Positions 38,869-48,748 of a stretch of 64,000 nucleotides of DNA are shown here, piece by piece. Location of the stretch: positions 1,488,001 through 1,552,000 of the forward strand of contig NZ_CP022521.1 in NCBI RefSeq assembly GCF_002234535.1, read 5' to 3'. Source of the stretch: Actinoalloteichus hoggarensis. GTDB taxonomy: Bacteria; Actinomycetota; Actinomycetes; Mycobacteriales; Pseudonocardiaceae. Both the position numbers and the translations under genes were made by a program. The notes below the pieces were generated by a model. It saw nothing but the letters and a program-made list of their open reading frames with translations. It did not search any database and was not told the origin of the DNA. Within the stretch, counting starts at the first letter, position 1. Each line of letters starts with the position of its first letter.

Positions 38869-39684
38869 ATGACCGAGGCGAGCAGTGCCGCGGCCGAGAC
38901 GGGCACGAAGCAGGACGACTTCATCCGCTTCGACGACATCAGCAAGCGCTTCGGCAAGAACGTGGTGCTCGACGACCTCTCGTTCTCCGTGGGGACGGGC
39001 GAGCGGGTCACGTTGATCGGACCGAGCGGATCGGGCAAGACGACGATCCTGCGGATGCTGATGACGCTGATCAAGCCCGACAGCGGCACCATCAGGGTGG
39101 GCGACGACTATCTCTTCCACGAGAAGCGGAACGGTTCGCTGGCGCCCGCGAGCGAGGCTCACATCCGCAAGGTGCGCGGCCGGATCACCATGGTGTTCCA
39201 GCAGTACAACCTGTTTCCCAACATGCGGGTGCTGCGCAATGTCACCGAGGCCCCGATCCACGTCCTCGGCAAGTCCAAGGACGAGGCCGAGGAACGCGCC
39301 AAGGAGCTGCTCGACATGGTCGGGCTGGGAGACAGGGTGTCCGCGTATCCCTCGCAGCTCTCCGGCGGGCAGCAGCAGCGTGTCGCCATCGCCCGCGCAC
39401 TGGCGATGGACCCCGACATCCTGCTGCTGGACGAGGTCACCTCGGCGCTCGACCCGGAGCTGGCCGCCGAGGTGCTGGACGTGCTGCGTGACGTCGCGAA
39501 GTCCAGCGACATCACCATGCTGTGCGTGACGCACGCGATGAAGTTCGCCAGGGACGTCTCGAACCGCGTGCTGATGTTCGATGCGGGCCGGATCATCGAG
39601 GCCGCGCCGCCCGCCGAGATCTTCGACGAGCCCAAGCAGGAGCGCACCCAGCGTTTCCTCCAGTCGGTGCTCGCCGAGAGCTGA
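38869..39684 (+). CDS. ehuA: EhuA-type ABC transporter ATP-binding protein
   Basis: 271-aa ABC ATPase energising the importer. Walker A is GPSGSGKTT, the Q-loop is VFQQYNLFPNM, the signature is LSGGQQQR, Walker B is ILLLDEVTSALD, and the switch His is in CVTHAM. ATG 38869 (MTEASSAAAE) is preferred because AGAAGGGGA precedes it by 9-10 nt. GTG 38833, overlapping the ehuD stop, is an alternative that adds 12 residues. It is the last gene of the operon. The following 332 nt (39685-40016) hold no gene I can support. Confidence 0.9.
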   Translation: MTEASSAAAETGTKQDDFIRFDDISKRFGKNVVLDDLSFSVGTGERVTLIGPSGSGKTTILRMLMTLIKPDSGTIRVGDDYLFHEKRNGSLAPASEAHIRKVRGRITMVFQQYNLFPNMRVLRNVTEAPIHVLGKSKDEAEERAKELLDMVGLGDRVSAYPSQLSGGQQQRVAIARALAMDPDILLLDEVTSALDPELAAEVLDVLRDVAKSSDITMLCVTHAMKFARDVSNRVLMFDAGRIIEAAPPAEIFDEPKQERTQRFLQSVLAES

Positions 39685-40016
39685 CTCGCGTCCGCCCGGA
39701 GCCGGTCCGCCGCCGAACGTCGTCCGCGGGCCGGCCGTGCAGAGTCGTGCGGGCAGGGCTGTGTCGACCCGGCGCGTCGGTCAAGAGAAGCGGGCCGCGA
39801 GAGGTCGACGGCCGGTGTCGGCCTCGGCCGTGCCTCGGACACCCGGCCGACCCCGGCCCCTCGCGCTTCGGGCGTCCGTCGTAGCGGCCCGCCCCGAGCG
39901 GGCCGTGATCGGCGACGGTGGTGCCTGCCCGCCGGGGTCCGCGCTGCGGGGGACGACGTGCCGATCCGGTCGGCGGTGCACGGTGCTCGCCGAGGCCTGC
40001 CGCCGTCGCCGCCGGG

Positions 40017-40553
40017 TCAGGCCGTGCGGCGTTCGTGGAGCAGCAGCAGCGAGTAGGCCGCGATGGACTGCGCGTCGGTGATCACCTGTTCGCCGATCAT
40101 GCGTTCGAACTCGATCCTGGTGAACCAGCCGGTCCGCATGTCCTGTTCCTCGTGCTCTCGGTCCGCCTCACCCTCGGTGAGCTCGGTCGCCAGATACACC
40201 CGACCGCGCTGACTACAGCAGCCGGGCGCCACGTCGAGCAGACCGATCTCCACCATGCTGCCCGCGCGCAGCCCCGTCTCCTCCCGCAGCTCCCGTTCGG
40301 CCAGGGCCGCCTGCTCCACGGCGACCCGGTCCGGCGCGGTGCCCTGCGGGAACTCCCAGCGCCGCAGGCCCAGCGGATAGCGGAACTGCTCGACGAGGTG
40401 CAGGCGGTCCCCGTCCATCGGGATGATCAGCGCGTAGTCCGGCTTGTCCACGACCCCGTAGATCCCCGCCGAGCCGTCCTGCCGCCGAATCTCGTCCTCT
40501 CGGACCGTCAGCCACGGATTGGCGTACACCTGGCGAGAACTCACTGTCTCCAT
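40017..40553 (-). CDS. Nudix hydrolase, ADP-ribose pyrophosphatase-like
   Basis: 178-aa nucleoside-diphosphate-X hydrolase. The core Nudix helix is AALAERELREETGLRAG, with the REL-REETGL signature. The usual Gly and first Glu spacing is imperfect (GTAPDRVAVEQAA), so the box is slightly degenerate. The preceding LIIPMDGDRLHLVEQFRYPLG with RRWEFPQG is typical of ADP-sugar hydrolases. ATG 40553 is used. It diverges from the subtilase gene, 159 nt away, with repeated GGCGGGTGA sites between. The substrate is not established. Confidence 0.85.
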   Translation of the reverse strand: METVSSRQVYANPWLTVREDEIRRQDGSAGIYGVVDKPDYALIIPMDGDRLHLVEQFRYPLGLRRWEFPQGTAPDRVAVEQAALAERELREETGLRAGSMVEIGLLDVAPGCCSQRGRVYLATELTEGEADREHEEQDMRTGWFTRIEFERMIGEQVITDAQSIAAYSLLLLHERRTA

Positions 40554-40611
40554 ACCCGCCGATGATGCCGCACCGGCGGGTGAAACCACGGCGGTGTCTC
40601 CACGGGCGGGT
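40554..40611. repeat. GGCGGGTGA direct repeats and an inverted copy in a divergent promoter region
   Basis: ACCCGCC at 40554-40560 (touching the Nudix start codon), GGCGGGTGA at 40575-40583 and again at 40605-40613. The direct copies are 30 bp apart. They may be binding sites for a regulator of the Nudix and/or subtilase genes, or chance in GC-rich DNA. Confidence 0.3.
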
Positions 40612-40712
40612 GATCGCTCGTCGCCATGGCGTGATGTTGCTGGTCGTCGTCTCCGGCACCCGGTACGCAGGGGGAGTGACGTAGTGATCAGCTCGACGAG
40701 AGGAGACGGCGG

Positions 40713-41984
40713 ATGGTGCACCACGAACGGAGGCGATGGGCCGCTTGCCTGAGTGCGGTGACGGTCGGGCTGGTGATCGGCACGGCGAGCGCGCACGGCG
40801 CCGCTGTGGACGAGGGAACGGTGGCGCAGCGGGCAGGCGCCGAGTCGGCGAGTCCCCGAGCATCGGACGAGGGAGTCGGAGCGACCGCGCCCGGCGACAT
40901 CCGCGCGTCGGCCTCCCCGACGGCGATCGAGGACAGCTACCTGGTGGTGCTGCCCGAGACGGTGGCGCCGGAGTCGGTGGACACCGCCGTGGAATCGCTG
41001 ATCGGGGTCTACGGCGGGACGCTGCGCCACACCTTCGAGCATGCCGTCCGCGGCTTCTCCGTCGAACTCGACTCGGAGGCGGCCCGACTGCTCGCGGCCG
41101 ACCCCGCGGTCGCCTACGTCGAGCAGAACCAGCGCGTCTCCATCCACGACACCCAGCAGGACCCCACGTGGGGACTCGATCGGATCGACCAGCGCGAGCT
41201 GCCGCTCGACGACTCCTACACCTATGGCAACACGGCGGCCGGGGTCGCCGCGTACGTGATCGACACCGGCGTCCAGCCGACGCACGTCGAGTTCGGCGGC
41301 CGGGCGGTCGCGGCCTTCGACTCGGTGGGCGACGGTCAGGACGGCGTCGACTGCAACGGCCACGGCACCCACGTGGCGGGCACGATCGGCGGCACGGAGT
41401 TCGGCGTCGCCAAGGAGGTCGCCGTGCACGGCGTCCGGGTCCTCGACTGCGGCGGCTCGGGCACCATCGAGGGAGTCCTCCAGGGCATCGAGTGGGTCAC
41501 GGCGAACGCCGAGGGGCCCTCGGTGGCGAACATGAGTCTCGGCGGCGGCGTCTCCGACGTGCTGGACGAGGCCGTCGAGGAGTCGATCGCCAGTGGCATC
41601 ACCTATGTGGTGGCGGCGGGCAACGACGCTCAGGACGCCTGCGGCACCTCGCCCGCGAGGACGCCCGCCGCACTGACCGTGGCGGCGTCCGACGAGGCCG
41701 ACGTCCGGGCGAGCTTCTCCAACCTCGGCGAGTGCGTCGACCTGTTCGCCCCCGGGCTGAACATCACCTCGGCCTGGATCGGCTCCGATGACGCGATCGA
41801 TGTGATCAGCGGGACGTCGATGGCCTCGCCGCACGTCGCGGGCGCGGTGGCCCTCTTCCTGGAGTCCGCCCCGGAGGCGACGCCCGCGGAGGTCGCCGAG
41901 GCGACCCTGGCTCACGCCACCGTCGACGTCATCACGGAGGCGGGCGAGGGCACGCCGAATCTGCTGCTCTACACCGGCGACTGA
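40713..41984 (+). CDS. secreted S8 family serine peptidase (proteinase K-like subtilase)
   Basis: 423-aa exported protease. The signal peptide is about 1-30 (cleavage near SAHGA). An inhibitor I9 propeptide follows at about 73-145 (YLVVLPETV, VAYVEQNQRVSI). The catalytic triad is D184 (YVIDTGVQ), H217 (CNGHGTHVAG) and S369 (SGTSMASPHVAG), with oxyanion N304 (AAGND). Cys residues in the catalytic domain suggest disulfides. No C-terminal domain is present. ATG 40713 follows AGGAGA. It stands alone and is probably a general extracellular protease. Confidence 0.95.
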   Translation: MVHHERRRWAACLSAVTVGLVIGTASAHGAAVDEGTVAQRAGAESASPRASDEGVGATAPGDIRASASPTAIEDSYLVVLPETVAPESVDTAVESLIGVYGGTLRHTFEHAVRGFSVELDSEAARLLAADPAVAYVEQNQRVSIHDTQQDPTWGLDRIDQRELPLDDSYTYGNTAAGVAAYVIDTGVQPTHVEFGGRAVAAFDSVGDGQDGVDCNGHGTHVAGTIGGTEFGVAKEVAVHGVRVLDCGGSGTIEGVLQGIEWVTANAEGPSVANMSLGGGVSDVLDEAVEESIASGITYVVAAGNDAQDACGTSPARTPAALTVAASDEADVRASFSNLGECVDLFAPGLNITSAWIGSDDAIDVISGTSMASPHVAGAVALFLESAPEATPAEVAEATLAHATVDVITEAGEGTPNLLLYTGD

Positions 41985-42062
41985 CCAGCACACGTCGGTC
42001 GGCGTCGTCGCCGTGGGCGGGGCGTCGGCCGACGGACGATCGGCTTCTCTACGCTGTGGCGC

Positions 42063-42722
42063 GTGCGTCTCGTCATCGCTCGCTGTCAGGTCGACTACGT
42101 CGGCAGGCTCACCGCCCATCTTCCGATGGCCAATCGGCTGTTGTTGATCAAGGCCGACGGGTCGGTGTCGGTGCACTCCGACGACCGGGCCTACAAACCG
42201 CTCAACTGGATGAGCCCGCCCTGCTGGCTGATCGAGGACCCCGACATCTGGACCGTGCAGAACAAGGCGGGTGAGCGTGTCGTGATCACCATCGACGAGG
42301 TGCTGCATGACAGCAGCCATGAACTGGGTGTCGAGCCGGGCCTGGTCAAGGACGGCGTGGAGGCTCACCTCCAAGAGCTGCTCGCGGAGCACGTCGCCAC
42401 CCTGGGCGAAGGCTGGACGCTGGTCCGTCGTGAGTTCCCGACGGCGATCGGCCCCGTCGACCTGATGTGCCGCGACGCGGGCGGGGCCTCGGTGGCCGTC
42501 GAGATCAAGCGGCGCGGCGAGATCGACGGTGTCGAGCAGCTCACCCGGTATCTCGAACTGCTCAATCGGGACCCCCTGCTCGCCCCCGTGCGGGGCATCT
42601 TCGCCGCGCAGCAGATTAGGCCGCAGGCCAGGACGTTGGCCGAGGACCGGGGCATCCGTTGTGTGGTCCTGGACTACGACGCCCTCCGCGGCATCGAGCC
42701 GGACGAGTTCCGCCTCTTCTGA
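42063..42722 (+). CDS. nucS: mismatch-specific endonuclease NucS/EndoMS
   Basis: 219-aa nuclease that cuts both strands at mismatches, serving mismatch repair in actinobacteria that lack MutS/MutL. The N-terminal dimerisation/DNA-binding domain is at 1-110. The C-terminal RecB-like nuclease has D133 (PVDLM), E147 and K149 (VEIKRRG), followed by QLTRYLELL. The C-terminal FRLF tail resembles a sliding-clamp contact. GTG 42063 is 7 nt after TACGCT (42050-42055) with no ribosome site, so it is probably leaderless. Confidence 0.96.
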   Translation: MRLVIARCQVDYVGRLTAHLPMANRLLLIKADGSVSVHSDDRAYKPLNWMSPPCWLIEDPDIWTVQNKAGERVVITIDEVLHDSSHELGVEPGLVKDGVEAHLQELLAEHVATLGEGWTLVRREFPTAIGPVDLMCRDAGGASVAVEIKRRGEIDGVEQLTRYLELLNRDPLLAPVRGIFAAQQIRPQARTLAEDRGIRCVVLDYDALRGIEPDEFRLF

Positions 42723-42889
42723 TCCGCCGCGGAGTCGGCTCTCCCGCGCGCGTCAGGCCGGTTTCACCCGAGCCGGTCTCGGCGTCCGCTGGCAGAGCGG
42801 TACCCCTCTCGCCGGGCTAGTCTTCCCGAGACAGCCCTGTATGACGTTCCGGGCACGCCGAGTGTTCCCGCGTCGAGAGGTGGCGTGTA

Positions 42890-44569
42890 GTGGCGATCCT
42901 TGCGCAAGAGACGCTGCGCCTGAATGCGGGTCCGATCGACTACGCCTTGATCGTCGTCTATTTCGTACTGGTCTTGTTGATCGGTTATCTCGCGCGTCGC
43001 TCGGTGTCGACCAGTCTGGACTTCTTCCTCTCCGGTCGATCGCTACCCGCGTGGGTGACAGGGCTCGCGTTCATCTCGGCGAACCTCGGGGCGATCGAGA
43101 TCATCGGAATGTCGGCCAACGGCGCCCAGTACGGCATGCCGACGATGCACTACTACTGGATCGGCGCCATTCCGGCGATGGTGTTCCTGGGCATCGTCAT
43201 GATGCCCTTCTACTACGGGTCCAAGGTGCGCAGTGTTCCCGAGTATCTGCGTCGCAGATTCGGCCGAGGCGCTCATCTGGTCAACGCGCTGAGCTTCGCC
43301 GCCGCGCAGGTCCTGATCGCGGGCGTGAATCTCTTCGCCCTGGCACTCGTGATCAACGTACTGCTCGGCTGGCCCATCTGGGTGTCGGTCGTCGTCGCGG
43401 CGGCCGTGGTGCTCAGCTACACCACCCTCGGGGGGCTCTCGGCGGCCGTCTACAACGAGGTCTTGCAGTTCTTCGTGATCGTCGCGGCCCTGTTGCCGCT
43501 GACCATCGTCGGTCTCATTCAGGTCGGCGGCTGGCAGGGCCTCACCGATCGCGTCGCCGAGCAGGCCGGGCAGCAGCAGCTCGCCGCGTGGCCGGGCAAC
43601 GAGCTGACGGGCTTCGGCAGCTCCTTTCTGAGCACCCTGGGAATCGTGTTCGGCCTGGGTTTCGTGCTCTCCTTCGGTTACTGGACGACCAACTTCGTCG
43701 AAGTGCAGCGGGCCATGTCGGCGTCCAGCATGTCGGCGGCTCGACGCACGCCGCTGATCGGCGCGTATCCGAAGATGTTCATTCCCTTCGTGGTCGTGAT
43801 CCCCGGCATGGTGGCCGGCGTGCTGTCGCCGGAGCTCGCCGCGTTGAAGGCGGGCGGCGAGAGCGATCTGGACTATAACGACACACTGTCGGTCCTCATG
43901 CGCGACCTGTTGCCCAACGGCATCCTCGGGGTGGCGATCACCGGGCTTCTCGCCGCATTCATGGCGGGCATGGCGGCCAACATCAGCGCCTTCAACACGG
44001 TCTTCACCTATGATCTCTGGCAGACGTATGTTCGCCGTGATCGACCGGACGGCTATTATCTCAAGATCGGTCGCCGCGCCACCGTGATCGGCACGATCAT
44101 CGCGATCGGAACCGCCTTCATCGCGGCCGGCTACAACAACATCATGGATTACATCCAGCAGCTCTTCTCCTTCTTCAACGCACCATTGTTCGCGACCTTC
44201 ATCCTGGCCATGTTCTGGAAGCGGATGACCCCGGCGGCGGGCTGGATCGGGCTCGTCTCGGGCACCGCGGCGGCCGTCATGGTCTCCGTCCTGGCGGAGA
44301 CGGGGGTGTGGGACCTGCCGGGGCAGGGCGCGAGCTTCCTCGGTGCGGGCGCCGCGTTCGTCGTCGACATCGTCGTCAGCGTCGCCGTCACGATGGTCAC
44401 CAGGCCCAAGCCGGAATCGGAGCTGGCGGGCCTGGTCTGGAGTCTGACGCCCAAGGCCGATCGCACGCACTCCACGACGGGGCGGGACGCGGGCTGGTAT
44501 CGCTCTCCGGCGTTGCTGGGCGGGGGAGCGCTCGTGGCGGTCGTGATCCTGAACGTCATCTTCGGCTGA
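42890..44569 (+). CDS. sodium:solute symporter family protein
   Basis: 559-aa secondary transporter of the SSS family, with about 14 hydrophobic helices. The family segment is GLAFISANLGAIEIIGMSANGAQYG near residues 60-85, and SGRSLPAW and FGYWTTNFVEVQRAMSA are also typical. Similarity is closest to sugar (SGLT-like) members as judged by eye; the substrate is not determined. GTG 42890 follows GAGAGGTG. It is followed after 46 nt by a small membrane protein gene, likely co-transcribed. Confidence 0.9.
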   Translation: MAILAQETLRLNAGPIDYALIVVYFVLVLLIGYLARRSVSTSLDFFLSGRSLPAWVTGLAFISANLGAIEIIGMSANGAQYGMPTMHYYWIGAIPAMVFLGIVMMPFYYGSKVRSVPEYLRRRFGRGAHLVNALSFAAAQVLIAGVNLFALALVINVLLGWPIWVSVVVAAAVVLSYTTLGGLSAAVYNEVLQFFVIVAALLPLTIVGLIQVGGWQGLTDRVAEQAGQQQLAAWPGNELTGFGSSFLSTLGIVFGLGFVLSFGYWTTNFVEVQRAMSASSMSAARRTPLIGAYPKMFIPFVVVIPGMVAGVLSPELAALKAGGESDLDYNDTLSVLMRDLLPNGILGVAITGLLAAFMAGMAANISAFNTVFTYDLWQTYVRRDRPDGYYLKIGRRATVIGTIIAIGTAFIAAGYNNIMDYIQQLFSFFNAPLFATFILAMFWKRMTPAAGWIGLVSGTAAAVMVSVLAETGVWDLPGQGASFLGAGAAFVVDIVVSVAVTMVTRPKPESELAGLVWSLTPKADRTHSTTGRDAGWYRSPALLGGGALVAVVILNVIFG

Positions 44570-44615
44570 CCGTCGGCAGCCGCCGAACGGACGACTCATC
44601 GTGAGGAGGACGCCC

Positions 44616-44903
44616 ATGGCCCCGCATCACGCCCGGGCGGCACAGGTTCATCGGGGCGCCGGACTGTTCGACCTCCGGTGGATACTGGCCCTGCTGTTCA
44701 TCGTCTACGGCGGGGTGCTCACCGTGCTGGGCGTCGGTTTCACGACGGAGGAGGACCTCGCGAAGGCGGCGGGCGTCGCGATCAACCTGTGGGCAGGTCT
44801 GGCGATGCTGCTGGCCGCCGCGCTCTTCGCACTCTGGGCCCGGTTGCGTCCCGTGGTGGTGGACCCCCGGCTCATCGACCACGGCGATGACGACAATCCG
44901 TGA
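44616..44903 (+). CDS. small two-helix membrane protein next to the symporter
   Basis: 95-aa protein with two predicted helices (about 21-41 and 51-73), a short loop TTEEDLAKAAG and an acidic C terminus (DHGDDDNP). ATG 44616 is chosen because GAGGAGG (44603-44609) is correctly spaced; GTG 44601 overlaps that site and is unlikely. Its position 46 nt after the symporter suggests an accessory or stabilising subunit. I recognise the arrangement but not an experimentally defined function. Confidence 0.75.
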   Translation: MAPHHARAAQVHRGAGLFDLRWILALLFIVYGGVLTVLGVGFTTEEDLAKAAGVAINLWAGLAMLLAAALFALWARLRPVVVDPRLIDHGDDDNP

Positions 44904-44988
44904 CGAATTATCTCTGTAGAGTGACGGCTGATGTGGGGATGTTCTGTTGCGGCCTCACTGACCGATGTCGGGCGCTACCGTGCTGTCC

Positions 44989-46008
44989 GTGCGCCGTCTT
45001 CGCCGTCTTCGACTTGCCCTGATCCCGGCCGTGCTGCTGCTGTCGGCAGGCTGTGCGGGCAGCACCGATCTCGCCAAGGTCACCTTCGAACGGACCACCG
45101 TGCCCGCGGCGGAACGCGAGAACGTCGTCGCCTCCGCACCGGGGACCGGCGACGACCAGGGCGGCGGCGAGCCGCAGGCCCAAGAGGCGGCGTTCACGCC
45201 CGAGGCCCTGCGCCCGATCGACCCCTGCGCGCTGCTGGACGAGGCGGAGTTCGCCCAGTTCGGTGACACCCCCGAGGCGATGCGCGCGGACTACAGCCGC
45301 TGCGGCTACTACGGCGTCGACCAGCAGGGCGAGTCGGTGGGCCTCACCTACACGCTCGGCGACTCGGTCTTCTCCGAGGCGGAGCAGGCCAGCCAGGAGG
45401 TCGCCGGTCTCAAGACCCATGTCCAGTCCGTCGACGGCGACGGCGGCGGCATGTGCTTCGTTCGCGTCATCACCACCGACGGCGAGAACGCGAAGTCGCT
45501 GACGATCCAGCTCACCGCCAAGGTCGACGACGTCTGCGCCACCGGCAGGGAGTTCGCGGAGCACGCGGTGGAACTCGTCCGGGAGGACCCGCCGCACAAC
45601 GCCGAGGGCACCGGTCTGCTGGCGGGCCTCGATGCCTGCGAGACGGCCGAGGCCGACGAGGTCGCCGGTTGGATCGGCGACGAACACCGGCAGCACGCCT
45701 ACGGCCTGCACGACTGCACGTGGTCGCGCACCGGCGTGGAGCTCCAGGTCGGGTTCCGCATCTCCTATGACCCGGCCGACGCCGCCGACGTCGAGGAGAT
45801 CGACCTGGCCGGCGCCACCGCCTACCGCGTCCTGGACGGCAACGTCTACCCGGAGTGCAAGGTGTCCTGGGCACACGGACCCTTCGGCGACGGCGCCGAG
45901 TTCGAGGTCGTGACCGTCTCGATGGCCGACATCCTGGAAGAGGGCGTCGACACCTGCGCACTGGCCACCGAGGCCGCCGAAGTGATCAAGACTCGCATCC
46001 CCGCGTGA
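44989..46008 (+). CDS. DUF3558-like lipoprotein with two tandem repeats
   Basis: 339-aa lipoprotein. A basic N terminus (MRRLRRLRLALIP) leads to the lipobox LSAGC. The body appears to be two homologous halves, each with four spaced Cys: DPCALLDEAEF / SRCGYYG / MCFVRV / DVCATGREF, then DACETAEADEV / HDCTWSR / ECKVSW / DTCALATEAAE. DUF3558 proteins are extracytoplasmic actinobacterial lipoproteins of unknown role. GTG 44989 is selected because TACCGT (44976-44981) is 7 nt upstream (leaderless). The upstream in-frame ATG 44965 would put the promoter inside the gene and spoil the signal peptide. Confidence 0.82.
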   Translation: MRRLRRLRLALIPAVLLLSAGCAGSTDLAKVTFERTTVPAAERENVVASAPGTGDDQGGGEPQAQEAAFTPEALRPIDPCALLDEAEFAQFGDTPEAMRADYSRCGYYGVDQQGESVGLTYTLGDSVFSEAEQASQEVAGLKTHVQSVDGDGGGMCFVRVITTDGENAKSLTIQLTAKVDDVCATGREFAEHAVELVREDPPHNAEGTGLLAGLDACETAEADEVAGWIGDEHRQHAYGLHDCTWSRTGVELQVGFRISYDPADAADVEEIDLAGATAYRVLDGNVYPECKVSWAHGPFGDGAEFEVVTVSMADILEEGVDTCALATEAAEVIKTRIPA

Positions 46009-46126
46009 TCACCGGACCGCCGACCGCGCGCCGCGCGTCCGTCCGCCTCGGCAGGCGGAGCGGTTCCTCGGCCGTGCGGCGTAATCTTCGCCCAGATCCG
46101 ACTTCGGCCCCGGTGGGAGGACGCTG

Positions 46127-47647
46127 ATGCGACAGAGCCACACCGATCGGCCCGCCGACTCGGCGGCCGCCCCGGCGGGGGACGATACGGACGAGTTCGT
46201 CTCCTACGACCCGCGTACCGGCGAGGTCGTCGGCAGGCATCGGCTCGCCTCACGCGCCGAGGTGTTCGCCGTCGTGGCCGACGCGCAGCCGGCCGCCCGC
46301 TGGTGGCATGAGCTGGGCTTCGCGGGTCGACGGGCCCGGCTGGACCGCTGGCGGGTCGCCTTGTTCGGCCGGATCGAACAACTGGCCGCCCTCATCTGTG
46401 CCGAGACCGGGAAACCGTTGGACGACGCGCGGCTGGAACTGCTCATGGTGCTCGAACACCTGCGGTGGGCGGCGGAGAACGCCGAGGGTGTCCTACGGCG
46501 CAGGCGGGTGGCCACCGGACGGCTGATGACCAACCACGCCTCGACCGTCGAGTATCAGCCGGTCGGGGTGGTGGGCGTCATCGGATCGGCCAGCAGGCCC
46601 GCGTTCGCCCCGATGGGGGCGGTGGTGGACTCGCTGGCCGCGGGCAACGCCGTCGTGCTCAAACCCAGCGAACTCACGCCCGGCGTGGCGATCGCGCTCG
46701 CCGAGGCGTTCGGCGAACTCGTGCCGGAACACCCGGTGCTCACCGTGATCACGGGAGACGGCAGGACCGGAGCCGACCTGTGTTCGGCGGGCGTCGACAA
46801 GATCTCCTTCACCGGCAAGGCCGACGCCGCCCGTCAGGTGCTGATCGACTGTGCGCGGACGATGACGCCGGTCGTGGTCGAGTGCGGTGGCAAGGACGCG
46901 ATGCTGGTCGACTCCGACGCCGACCTCGTCGCCGCGGCCGAGTCCGCCGTCTGGGGCGCGATGTCCAACGCGGGTCAGAGCAGCACCAGCCTGGAGCGGG
47001 TGTACGTCCTCGACGACGTCGCGGACCGGTTCATCGATCTGGTCGAGCAGCGGGCACGACGGCTCCGGCCGGGCGGCCAGCCCGGCGCCGACTTGGGCCC
47101 CGTGCAGCAGGCAGGGCAGGTGGAGGTGATCCGCGGACAGCTCGCCGAGGCGATCGATCAGGGGGCGCGCTGCCTCGTGGGCGGGCTGGAGTCGCTGCGG
47201 CCGCCCTATGTCGAACCGGTGGTGCTGCTGGACGTGCCGGAGGACTCCAGCGTCCTCACCGAACCCACCCGAGGGCCGATGCTGGTGATCAACCGGGTGC
47301 CCGACCTGGACACGGCGGTCCGGCTGGTCAATGCCTCCCGATTCGGCCTCGGCGCCTCGGTGTTCTCCACGAGCCGCGGTGAGGAGATCGCCGCGCGCCT
47401 GCGTGCGGGCGCGATCGCGGTGAACAGCGCCGGGACGATCGGCATCGTGCCCGCCCTGCCGCTCGGCGGCGTCGGGGCGTCCGGTCACGGCCGGGTGCGG
47501 GGTGCGGACGGGCTACGGGAGTTCGCCAGGGTCAAGTCGGTGACCAGACGCCGAGGCAGGCCGCTGATCAACGCCCTGACCTTCGGCAGGAGGTCGGGCA
47601 CCGTCCGTCGGCTGTTGCGCCTGGTCCGAATGCGTTACGGTCGCTGA
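46127..47647 (+). CDS. aldehyde dehydrogenase family protein lacking the catalytic cysteine
   Basis: 506-aa member of the NAD(P)+-dependent aldehyde dehydrogenase fold. The cofactor segment (VEYQPVGVVGVIG, VLKPSELTP) and general base E252 (VVECGGKDAM) are present. The catalytic loop, usually N-x-G-Q-x-C, reads N281-A-G-Q-S-S286, so Ser replaces the nucleophilic Cys at the correct distance (34) from E252. Dehydrogenase activity is therefore doubtful; esterase or structural roles are conceivable. The C terminus is strongly basic (RRRGRPLINALTFGRRSG, then RRLLRLVRMRYGR). ATG 46127 follows GGGAGGA. Confidence 0.85.
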   Translation: MRQSHTDRPADSAAAPAGDDTDEFVSYDPRTGEVVGRHRLASRAEVFAVVADAQPAARWWHELGFAGRRARLDRWRVALFGRIEQLAALICAETGKPLDDARLELLMVLEHLRWAAENAEGVLRRRRVATGRLMTNHASTVEYQPVGVVGVIGSASRPAFAPMGAVVDSLAAGNAVVLKPSELTPGVAIALAEAFGELVPEHPVLTVITGDGRTGADLCSAGVDKISFTGKADAARQVLIDCARTMTPVVVECGGKDAMLVDSDADLVAAAESAVWGAMSNAGQSSTSLERVYVLDDVADRFIDLVEQRARRLRPGGQPGADLGPVQQAGQVEVIRGQLAEAIDQGARCLVGGLESLRPPYVEPVVLLDVPEDSSVLTEPTRGPMLVINRVPDLDTAVRLVNASRFGLGASVFSTSRGEEIAARLRAGAIAVNSAGTIGIVPALPLGGVGASGHGRVRGADGLREFARVKSVTRRRGRPLINALTFGRRSGTVRRLLRLVRMRYGR

Positions 47648-47749
47648 GTCCTGGCACTTCACCCGAATTCGAGTGTCACGGCCGTCGGGCGGCGGCTCGC
47701 GCAGGCGGCGGGCCGACGATCCGGCGGGCGGTCTGGGGGTAGCACGGCA

Positions 47750-48744
<995 letters not shown>

Positions 48745-48748
<4 letters not shown>

